Of a stretch of 64,000 nt of DNA, positions 53,801 through 62,439 are shown one piece after another. The position numbers and the translations under genes were made by a program. Position 1 is the stretch's first letter; every line of letters starts with the position of its first letter. A model generated the notes under the pieces. That model was not told the origin of the DNA, made no database searches, and saw nothing but the letters and a program-made list of their open reading frames with translations. This DNA comes from Pleurostoma richardsiae (Eukaryota; Ascomycota; Sordariomycetes; Calosphaeriales; Pleurostomataceae): NCBI GenBank assembly GCA_030052745.1, contig JANBVO010000004.1:1302001-1366000 (forward strand). Direction: 5' to 3'.

Positions 53801-55322
53801 GTCCGTGCTGCATTTGCGGCCGAGAGAAACGGAGGTCTCGACTAGGGTACCTAGGTACGTTAGATGCCTATCGCCGCCGGGCCGGAAGCAGCTAGTAAGG
53901 GGAGGTATACGGAAACCGATTGCGGCTTTCAGTCCCATAAGTGGAGCTGACACACTGGGAGTATGGCCTGATTGTAGATTGGCTGCAGCGTTCACCACCT
54001 CGAACATTGCTCCGGACCCGTAACTGTGGGCCGATTGGGGCCAAGCCACCTCAACGTCTTGGGTAACTTCAAGCGAAAGAGAGGCCCTGTCAGCACAGCA
54101 ACCCAAGATTTCAAGTATCCAGGTACTCAGCATAGCTGTAACCTTGACGATCTATTCACAGACTCAGTCAGGAGATTCGCCTTTGAGATAGACATCGCAA
54201 TCGGAGTCCGAGGTGGCCGTACAGCGGAGCTTTATCTGTTCCTTCTTCGCCTCCTGCCCTTCCCTTTGTAATCGGGACAGCTGCATGACTTCAAGAGACA
54301 GGGGGGCATCACTCAAGTTACGGCCGACAGGGTGGAAATATCGGCCGAAGAACGTGGCCAGCGGGGGAAGTGCGTTACTAGCGCCCGCATCCTGGGCACA
54401 GGCGAGTGCGAGTGCGACGGGCCCTAGTGCTCACTACCCAGATGAGCCGCGATCACCCGTCCCAGCCGACAACGTGCAAGGCAGGGTACCTTAGATCAAG
54501 CACTCTCGAGCGGGACGTTACAGGAACCGCAGCTAGAGGCTCACTAGACGCCGTCGTCCGTTTGGTGTTTCTATTTGTAGGAACCGTCTCTGGGCGATAT
54601 GCTCAGCCCAGCCTGGAGGTGCCGTCACCGGGTGCTCCGTAATGCCAGCTGCTGACAGAGTTGTTGTCCCGATGGTGAGGTAACGCAGGCGGCGCGCCAA
54701 CGCCTTGGCGCATGGGCAGGAGGAGCCGGTGGTCTGGTTCCGCCGTGGAGATCTGTTCCAGGATGTCTTGCTCGCTTTCTCGTAGGGGCGGCAGAACGGT
54801 GTGGCGGGGACCAAACGGCCAGACTGTCAAACGGACCCAGTCTGGGTGTAACAATGTACCTCCAACACGAGCACCAGCACCAGGAAGAAGAGGAGGAGGA
54901 GCGAACGACCGGTATCGACCTTCGATGTGAGCCTGTTGCTCTTTCCGTTCGTGGAAGATACCGACCAACGTGAACATGCTTTCTCCGTCACCACCACGCC
55001 TATGACAGTGACCGCGACCATGCGTGAACTCAACATCGGTCAACTCATCCTCTATTTTTTAGAGCGCACCCCAAACCCGATTCTTCAAAGCGCGCATGTT
55101 GATCTTCTGTCGCAGATAGAACGTGAGGTTAGAGTGAAGTGAGACTTGCAGAACTCAGTCTCTTCTTCCCGCAGTGGCACAGTGCGTCACCGAGGCATAT
55201 AACCCTTCTCCATCTCCAATCCACCTCCTCTCTGCCAACTTCTATTGGAGATAAGTCGCCGCACGCTCTCCCTACCTGCTGTCCGCCACATCCAGCAGCA
55301 CGATAGGGCACGAGAGGGTACC
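50806..55322. other. Gene-poor region (4.5 kb) before the MFS transporter
   Basis: Open frames of 116-168 codons occur on both strands (for example 53627-54133 and 54603-55043, minus). They show no motif, no compatible introns and overlap others. GGTACC sites lie at 53298, 53846, 54485 and immediately before the MFS start codon (55317-55322). The final 300 bp should contain the MFS promoter. Confidence 0.45.
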
Positions 55323-57191
55323 ATGTCTTCCGTCGAGAAAGAGGACGAGCTTGTCGCCCCAGTCGACAGCGCAGACGTAACACGGCAACTCACTCAGGAC
55401 CTCTTCCGCGAAGCAAGCCTACCTGCATGGCGGTTCGCCGTCCTCAGCGTTGGGTACGCCTCACCACTTCTCCCGGCTGTCCTCCGCCGATAACAAGAGA
55501 AAACTGACACCACTGACTACAATCTCAGTCTCTGCCTGGGCCTTTTTCTTTCCATGTTGGACGCCTCCATAGTCGCAACGAGCCTCTTCACCATCGGCAC
55601 CGAGTTCGACGCGCTTGACAAGGTTAACTGGGTCGCTCTCGCCTATACACTCTCCTTTCTGAGTTGCGCCGTCTTCTTGGCTCGCATGACCGATATCATC
55701 GGCCGCCGCAATGCCTTCCTCGCGGCCTTCTTCATCTTCTTCGCCTTCTCTCTCGGCTGTGGATTCTCCAACAACCTCAGCTCTCTCATTGCGTGCCGCG
55801 CCCTCCAGGGCATCGGCGGTTCCGGTCTCTTTTCCATCACCATGATCATCTTCCCAGAGCTCAGCCCAGATCGCCTGAAGCACTTGATCGCCAGCATTGT
55901 GGGTCTCGTCATCGGCTTGGCCGGTATCCTAGGGCCCATTCTCGGCGGCGTCCTGACGCATCTCACGTCCTGGAGATGGATCTTCTGGATCAAGTTCGTG
56001 GCACCCAGATTTTCTTCAGCCGGCAAAGTCTTCCGATGTGCTGACCTCCTCGATAGCGCCCCAATCGGTTTCTTGTCAATGGTTCTTTTCTACTTGACAT
56101 GGCCGAAGGCTGAGTATCTCCCGGCCATCGAAAAGAGATCATGGAAAGACCTGGATTTTGTCGGGTCTTTCTTGGTCATCGTCTCTGCCGTCCTTGTCGT
56201 GTTCTCCTTCCAGAACGCCGGGAACGAGGACGCCCCTTGGGGACGAGCTATCTTCCTTGCACCCCTCATCATTGGAGTACTATCGTGGATTACCTTGTTC
56301 ACATGGGAGGCATTCTTCGAGCGTCGATGGAAGGACAAGATGGCTGCGTTTCCTCTTGGTCTCCTGCGTAATCATGTCTACGCCTTCGCCTTGCTAAACA
56401 CAATGTTCCAGGGATTCCCTTTCATGACAACCATCTACGCCCTTCCCTTGCGTATACAGGTTGTCAATGAGAAGAGCCCCCTCACAGCAGGCCTCTTGCT
56501 GCTTCCCATGCTAGTGACCGTCGCGGTCGGCAGCTCGATTGGGGGAGTGGTCACTGGCAAAACAAAACGCATCTGTGAGACTCTCGTCGTGGCGACAATT
56601 CTCGTGACCATAGGATGCGCCCTGGAGACAACAGTCTCGGGCACTTCCAAGATTGAGCCAAAAACCACGGGTTTTCTGGCCCTCATCGGCTTAGGATTCG
56701 GTCTCTCGGTGTCGTCATCAACGACACTAACAGTACTGGAGGCCCCGATCCACGAACATGGTAAGTGACGGTTATCCTTCGGCGCTGATGCACATGCTGA
56801 GGATCACAAAGCCCCCGCCCAAGGCATTCTAGCACAGGTACGCATCCTCGGCGGCAGCCTCGGCATTGCTGCTTCGTCAGCCATTCTGGGAGTCCGGCAG
56901 AGGGCGGACCTGGCCGGAGAGGTGCCGCTGTCAGCGCTCCAAGGAGACCAACACGGCCTGTCCCCGGAGCAGCTCAGGCTCGTGCGGGCAACCTACAACG
57001 ACGTATTTACCGAGACGATGAAGGTCTGTGCGGTGGTAGCTGGCATCGGTATCCTCTTCGCGCTGGGCACATTCCGCCACAACCGGCTCACGCCAGAGGA
57101 GCAGAGAAAGGCCCAGGTCCGAGCCGAGGTAGAGCGGCGCAAGGCCCACCGAGTCCCGGCGGAGGTTGCCTCGACGGGAACGTCTGCTTGA
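55323..57191 (+). CDS. MFS multidrug-type transporter (DHA2/DHA14 family)
   Basis: Four exons (55323-55453, 55529-55993, 56057-56760, 56812-57191) give 559 aa with about 14 predicted membrane segments, the size of drug:proton antiporters of the DHA2 group. TM1 carries MLDASIVATSLFTIGTEF. The loop 2-3 motif is DIIGRRNAFL, and motif C-like RALQGIGGSGLFSITMIIF sits in TM4. After the second intron the sequence reads WRWIFWINAPIGFLSMVLF, a hallmark that fixes that splice junction (donor GTTCGT, branch CTGAC, acceptor TAG). The C terminus is a charged cytoplasmic tail. The substrate is unknown; such transporters export toxins, drugs or metabolites. A short-chain dehydrogenase follows in tandem, but I see no other biosynthetic genes. 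Confidence 0.92.
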
Positions 57192-57694
57192 TGTTGCTGG
57201 GCTCCTGCGATAGGTTTCTCTTTGCCCAGAGGACGAGGGATGAGACGATGAGGGGTAAGGTATTCACGAGTTTGCATGCATTTCCTGCTACTTCAGGATG
57301 GCAGCACGGCACGGCGTTAGTTGCTTAGTTCTCGGGCGTCAATAACACATAGAACGTAGTCGTATGGGTTCGGCACTTGCATCCAGGTTGAATGGACATA
57401 GAAAGTTGCCTCGAGATGTTTCTTATGAGGGCGGCGGCAGCATGCCGAGAGCGGAACTCGGCAACCCCTTGTCCGGCCTACCGAAACTTCGGAGTTGTCC
57501 GCCGGGTGATGAGCGAGCGTACATACGTAACATATATATGGTGGGGTAAAATAGCTGCTCTTATCACCTCCGTATGCGGGGCGACGGCCAGCTAGGATGG
57601 GCTTGGGCTATTGCACCATCGGCAGTAAGGCCGGTTCGACGGGTTTGTCATTTGCAACCGTCCACGAGAGCCTCCTCTCTACAACTCCTGCTAC
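57192..57694. other. Intergenic region between MFS and dehydrogenase genes
   Basis: 3' region of the transporter and promoter of the dehydrogenase. No feature recognised. Confidence 0.45.
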
Positions 57695-58980
57695 ATGTTC
57701 TCCCGTGCGGTAACGACCACAGCTAGAACCCTCCGCAGCTCCAGACTCGCGACTCGCCGCCAGAACCCCATCGGCCTCGTCTTCGACAGCTGCTCCTCCT
57801 CCTCCAGCTCCCAGCGTCCCCACCTCTCCCTCCATCTCGCCGCAAGAGCCACCATGGCCTCCGCCGCCGCCACCAAGCGCCTCGAGGGCAAGACCGTCGT
57901 CATCACGGGCGCGTCGTCGGGCATCGGGCGCAGCTGCGCCTTCGAGTTCGCGCGCACGGCCCCCGCGAACCTGAAGCTGGTGCTGACGGCGCGACGCGTC
58001 GACGTCCTCGAGAAGATCGCGCAGGAGATCCGGGCCGAGGTCGGAGAGGGCGTTAAGGTCCTGCCGGTCAAGCTGGACGTCAGCCAGCCGGACCAGGTGC
58101 GCGGGTTCGTGGCCGGGCTGCCAGAGGAGTTTCGGGACATCAACGTGCTGGTGAACAATGCGTGAGTAGATCTCACCATACCGTACACCCGTTCTCGCTG
58201 TCGGGAGAGACTTCTTCCAGACCAGGACTAAGCGGGAGGGAAATCGCTGACGTTCGAGCGTGTTCTGGCAGGGGCCTCGTTAAGGGCGTCGCGCAGGCGC
58301 CGCACATCGCCGAGGAGGACATGGCGGTCATGTTCGCGACCAACGTCACGGGCCTGATCAACATGACGCAGGCGGTGCTGCCGGTGTTCAAGGGGCGGCC
58401 CGAGGGCGGCGCCGGCGACATCATCAACATCGGCAGCATCGCGGGCCGAGAGCCGTACCCGGGCGGCAGCATCTACTGCGCCACCAAGGCGGCCGTCCGC
58501 AGCTTCACGGACAGCCTGCGCAAGGAGCTCATCTCGACGCGAATCAGGGTCATGGAGGTCGACCCGGGCCAGGTGGAGACTGTGAGGAATCCCCATTGCT
58601 GAGGAGCCCAGACTTGAGGGCGAGGAGGGAGCTGACGTGGTTCGCTTGCAGGAGTTCTCTGTTGTGAGGTACTATGGCGATAAGTCCAAGGCGGATGCCG
58701 TCTACGCGTAAGTTATCCAGGCCATTAGTACCAAAGTTGAGAGGGTTTGGCTAATGAGGGCGGGACTTATAGTGGCTGCGAGCCGCTGACGGGGGATGAC
58801 ATCGCCGAGATCGTCGTCTTCGCTGCCACGCGGAGGGAAAACGTCGTTGTTGCGGAGACGCTGGTGTTCCCCAGCCACCAGGTAAGGGAGCAGTCGCAGC
58901 TTGTGGCATCTCTATTTCGTGAGGTTCTGGCTAACAAAAAGCAGGGCGGTGCGGGTCTGGTGCACAGGAAGACGACATAA
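57695..58980 (+). CDS. NADP-dependent short-chain dehydrogenase (YMR226C/YdfG type)
   Basis: Five exons (57695-58161, 58272-58581, 58652-58707, 58773-58881, 58945-58980) give 325 aa. The classical SDR core is complete: TGASSGIG at 71-78 for cofactor binding, LVNNAG around the first intron, Ser211 in NIGSIAG, and the Tyr224-x3-Lys228 pair in [20 protein letters not shown] closes the substrate side. The sequence resembles the 3-hydroxy acid / L-allo-threonine dehydrogenases related to yeast YMR226C, which oxidise serine and 3-hydroxy acids with NADP. The first 53 residues ([20 protein letters not shown], then a Ser run) are Arg/Ser-rich and lack acids at first, like a mitochondrial presequence. 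An in-frame ATG at 57854 would give the usual cytosolic length. Confidence 0.9.
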
Positions 58981-59354
58981 GACGGCTTCACCTCGGAGTT
59001 GACGATATTGGGAGGCGTAAGGGAGCTACTCGACCTAGGCGAGCTCTCTTACACATTTTAGACTACCTAGCACCTAGAATCAAACCAGGGTCTGACCCTA
59101 AACAACTTCCAGAGAGCCATATGCAGTGACTGAGGCAGCCTATTCTCTGTGGGTAGCGGAATGTGTTCTCTAGGTCACCACCACGGGTTATTCTGGGTGA
59201 CTGCCTGCGCATGTGTTGGATATGTTGGTTGTCGGTGCCATCAATGTGTACGTGACAGGGCAGTTGTTTGTGAAGGCCACTGCACTTTGTCAATCTGAGA
59301 AGTCGTCGCGAGTCTTTTGAGGGACAATAAGTGCTGGTGCTGTTAACCAACACA
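58981..59354. other. Intergenic region between the dehydrogenase and the tRNA
   Basis: 374 bp covering the 3' region of the dehydrogenase and the upstream flank of the tRNA gene. No additional feature recognised. Confidence 0.5.
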
Positions 59355-59392
59355 GGTCGTGTGGTGCAGAGGTTTAGCACATTGGATTTTGA

Positions 59393-59414
59393 GGCACTCG
59401 GCTTGTCGCAGAAT
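59393..59414 (+). other. Canonical 22-nt tRNA intron (position 37/38)
   Basis: It lies between nucleotide 37 (A) and 38 (C), the place of essentially all known eukaryotic nuclear tRNA introns. Its last six bases, CAGAAT (59409-59414), can pair with ATTTTG (59386-59391), which includes the anticodon. This forms the anticodon-intron helix used by the Sen endonuclease. Confidence 0.82.
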
Positions 59415-59422
59415 CTCCGAAG

Positions 59423-59477
59423 GTGAGTCCTCTGAACATCAGACGAATAACTCATCACGAAACTAACGAGGGTATAG
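59423..59477 (+). other. 55-nt insertion in the tRNA variable loop with spliceosomal intron signals
   Basis: It begins GTGAGT, has CTAAC at 59463-59467 (branch A about 11 nt before the end) and ends TAG. Removing it leaves a 4-nt variable loop, AGAC, between two perfectly pairing arms. Length and all three signals match the protein-gene introns in this window. It is not at a site where tRNA endonuclease introns are normally found in fungi. Confidence 0.75.
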
Positions 59478-59508
59478 ACCTAGGTTCGAACCCTAGCACG
59501 ACCTTCTC

Positions 59509-59524
59509 TTTTACATTTTTTTTT
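59509..59524 (+). terminator. RNA polymerase III terminator (T runs)
   Basis: TTTT at 59509-59512 and nine T at 59516-59524, starting 5 nt after the discriminator base. This is a standard Pol III stop signal and indicates the tRNA gene is organised as a normal Pol III unit. Confidence 0.8.
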
Positions 59525-60464
59525 CTCTGATTTTTTTCTGTTATGCTGTTGGGGCGCACTCCCAACATCTGCCCTGATCCCCTTACTGATGTCCTTCAAG
59601 CCGTTTGTCCGAGGGACACGATTATTAGTCCTCTTTCATAGAACGTGGTGTCTTGGTCTGACAAAAGAAAACCCCCGTAATCCATGCTTGTCTGAGTGCC
59701 CAGGAGAGTACCCAGGAGGGAACGCCAGATTAAGAAGATATTGAATTATGAGCCTGGTTGCTGCCCAAAGACAGGGAGTCATATCACCATACATAACCAC
59801 AACTTTTCGCGATCCTCATTGGAAGTTTCCCTGCCAGATGGCTCCTCCACTGAGTTCGTCAGCCCTCTTTCGACTACAGGCTGAGAAATGTCCACGTCGT
59901 GGGGCTGCATATGCAAGTTCCCCCCAACGGCAGCACCGTATCCGGGCTTCCTACCACGAGCTACCAGTTCAGTCTGCGCTCCACGTCTCCTTGATATCTA
60001 AACCTACTGCTTGTTACCGCGTCTGCGATCTCCGAAAGTAACGGAAGGGTACAGCTCCTCGGCAAGATGCTGCACGTCACCGTGTCTGAGTTTTATTGTT
60101 TTCGGCCCTCTGCGGGAGGCCTACTTGTTACAGCAAATTCCTGCTCAAGTCTCCACGGCCTGCATAAGAGATGGTGTGTTCGCCGCAAGCCTGAGAGGTG
60201 TCGACCATCCTGGTGTGTGGATCTCGAGAGCGAATCCAGAGCCGCAAGGCCGTGATAATGTAGGAAAGGATAACGGCGGGAGGGAAATGGCGGAAGGTTA
60301 CGTGCTTCGCTGGAGTTTTCAATCATTAGCAGGGTCATACAATATGAAACAACCACATTCGCTCATGCAGAGCGACTTTGGTTTCTGACTACATTCCTCT
60401 TCCCCAACATCTTAGTCTTGATGCAGGTATTTCGTGCCTTCTATCTATCAGCCTCCCCTATAAA
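59525..60464. other. Intergenic region between tRNA and coiled-coil gene
   Basis: About 0.9 kb without a recognised gene. Small open frames on both strands overlap and show no motif. The right part should include the promoter of the gene at 60465. Confidence 0.45.
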
Positions 60465-62017
60465 ATGGCGTCTGCCTCTGAGCACGATGCCGATCTAGAA
60501 ACTTTCTTCAAAGTCTTCAAAAGCCTGTTTGACGACGGGGGCTGCGATCGCCTCCAGAATGCCTTGGGAAGCATCCCTTCGCTAAAAGAGGAGTTGCGAG
60601 AAGAGAAGATCGCAAACAGGGTAAATGGTAGGAAGTTGACAGAAACGGAGAAGGAGCTGGAAGGCGAGAAGGAAAAGTTCACGCAAAAAGACGCCGAGCT
60701 CTCGCAAGTGAAGACTGAGAAGACGGATGTGGAATCCAAACTCGCGGCCGCTAAGGGGGAGCTTGAGGAGACTGCGAAGGAGACGACAAAGTTGCAGACC
60801 GAGCTGAAGAGCAGGGAATCGGAGATTGAGGGTCTCAAGAAGACTCTGGAAGAAGAGAAATCACACACGTCTAGTGCAAAGACAGAAGCATCCGATACAA
60901 AGAAAGACCTAGATTCCGCGAATCAGGAACTTAAGTCGGCTAAGGAGGAGCTGGAGAAGAAGGAGAAACAGCTGGCTGACCTAGAGAAGTTGGCCTGCAA
61001 GCTTGAGGCGCTCCCAGCGAAGGATATGTATGTCTCCCGTCCTCTGATCATATGGAGAACGAGCCATTCCCTTCTAACGCAGACCACAGCAAGCAGCGAC
61101 TGGACGGCATGTTCAAGGCGGCACGCGACCTGGTAGACAGCTACTTCAATGCCGACCTAGAGAGGACCGTCTTGGATGACAGCGACCGCTGGACGAGCCT
61201 CAAGAAAAGCAAGCAGTCCATCCCGCTCCCTCTATCTAACACCACCGCGGCGAAGCAGATGCGCGTCGCCGCGGTCCTGACCATCCTAGCCTCCGAGCTG
61301 GCGAAGAACATCTTCCAGCCCACTTACTTGGCCACAGAGGGCGAGGAGCTCTCGGAGCTCATGACCGACCTCGCGGGTCCGGAGCCCCAGAGAGAGAGGT
61401 ATCTCCGCTCCGTCCTCCTGGCTGCCGACCCGGAGAGCCAGCAGGAGACCGCCCGGACCCGCGTCAGCCGCGTGGTCCGGGAAGTTACCGGATGCGTCGG
61501 CCCCCTCCTCCCCATCGAGAAGCAGGGGGGGTTCCAGTCCGCCCTCGAGAAGCTGTGCAGGCAGGTCTGCGAGCAGTGGACCCGCCTGCAGCGGATACCA
61601 GAGAAGATCGAGCCCTACCTCGACCTGGAGGAGTCCATGTCCTGGCAGACGCGCCTCCTGCCTTTCGAAGGAGGGGCGGCGCCACCGCCCGAGGGCAAGG
61701 AGGTGCTGACGAACGGGAACGGCGCGGCCAGCAGCTCCAAGCAGCCGGCGCGCGGCTCGCCGGACCCCGACAACGTCGTCGGCGTGGTGTGGCCCTGCTT
61801 CCTGGCCGTGCGGGACGGCGAGCCCAAGCTGCTGGCGAGCGCGGTGGTGGTCAGCAGCGCGCAAGCGAGCGACGCGAGGGAAGAGGCCGGGTCGCGCCGG
61901 GCTTCGAGGAGCTTGAACAGGCGGAGGACCATGTCGAGGGCGGCGAACGGCGCAGAGGGCTCCTCACGGAAGCCTTTTTTAGACGATGGCGATGGGAATG
62001 GGCCGGAAGGAGGCTGA
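60465..62017 (+). CDS. Unknown protein with long N-terminal coiled coil (496 aa)
   Basis: Two exons (60465-61027 and 61090-62017), with a 62-bp intron bearing GTATGT, CTAAC and CACAG. Residues about 40-180 are a Lys/Glu-rich heptad pattern (KKDLDSANQELKSAKEELEK is typical), predicting a long coiled coil. The C-terminal half is globular and helical, with MFKAARDLVDSYFNADLE, MRVAAVLTILASELAKNIF and MSWQTRLLPFEGG. It then shows VVGVVWPCFLAVRDGEPKLL and ends in a basic Arg/Ser-rich, then acidic, tail. I have a vague memory of similar hypothetical proteins in Sordariomycetes but cannot name a family or role. No signal peptide or membrane segment. The start is the ATG in TAAAATGGCG; the frame is open upstream without a better start. 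Confidence 0.78.
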
Positions 62018-62439
62018 GGTTCTGGCACCCGAGCGAGCGGGACAGAACGGCGAGGCTCCTGGAGAGGCTAAGGGGGGCTCAGCAGCTGTTGGGGGGGCCT
62101 GGTTAACAGGAGCACCTATGTATGTACTTCTACGGGGCGAGCGAGTCAAGGGATCTAGAAAACTGTCTTCCCATGGATGATTTTCGATGGTAAATATCTC
62201 AAATCGAAGCCGTGTAAGAGCCCATTCCGGCCACGGATGATGCTGAGACCTACTAGCGTCGTGTATCTTGCTGCCGTCTGCGAACGCTACCTCTTGCTTT
62301 CATTTTACAAATTCGTATCCGAGATGCAAGAATGCACATAGAAACTCATGAGCACCCGAATATTCCTGACAAGTAATTCACTCGACACTTGCTACAGCGA
62401 AGCAAAGTGTCAATCGCGGCGGCTTTACCTAAGGCCTTC
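62018..62439. other. Convergent intergenic region
   Basis: 3' ends of the coiled-coil gene and of the permease. No feature recognised. Confidence 0.5.

Larger units (their letters stand above)
59355..59504 (+). tRNA. tRNA-Gln(UUG) interrupted by two insertions
   Basis: All elements of a type I tRNA are present. The acceptor stem GGTCGTG/CACGACC pairs over 7 bp, with discriminator T. The D arm is GTGC-AGAGGTTTA-GCAC. The anticodon stem is TTGGA/TCCGA with one G-U pair, and the loop carries TTG at 59389-59391. The T arm is CTAGG-TTCGAAC-CCTAG. Box A (TGGTGCAGAGG) and box B (GGTTCGAACCC) are good, and T runs follow. The halves join only if 59393-59414 and 59423-59477 are removed, leaving a 72-nt tRNA with variable loop AGAC. 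The anticodon assigns glutamine. The perfect pairing argues against a decayed pseudogene. Standard single-intron search models may miss or misdraw it. Confidence 0.87.

Noticed and set aside
53627-54133. 168-codon minus-strand open frame
   Set aside because: No recognisable domain, no plausible splice partners, and competing frames on the other strand.
54603-55043. 146-codon minus-strand open frame near the MFS gene
   Set aside because: Partly plausible amino-acid texture but no motif, and it lies in what should be promoter DNA.
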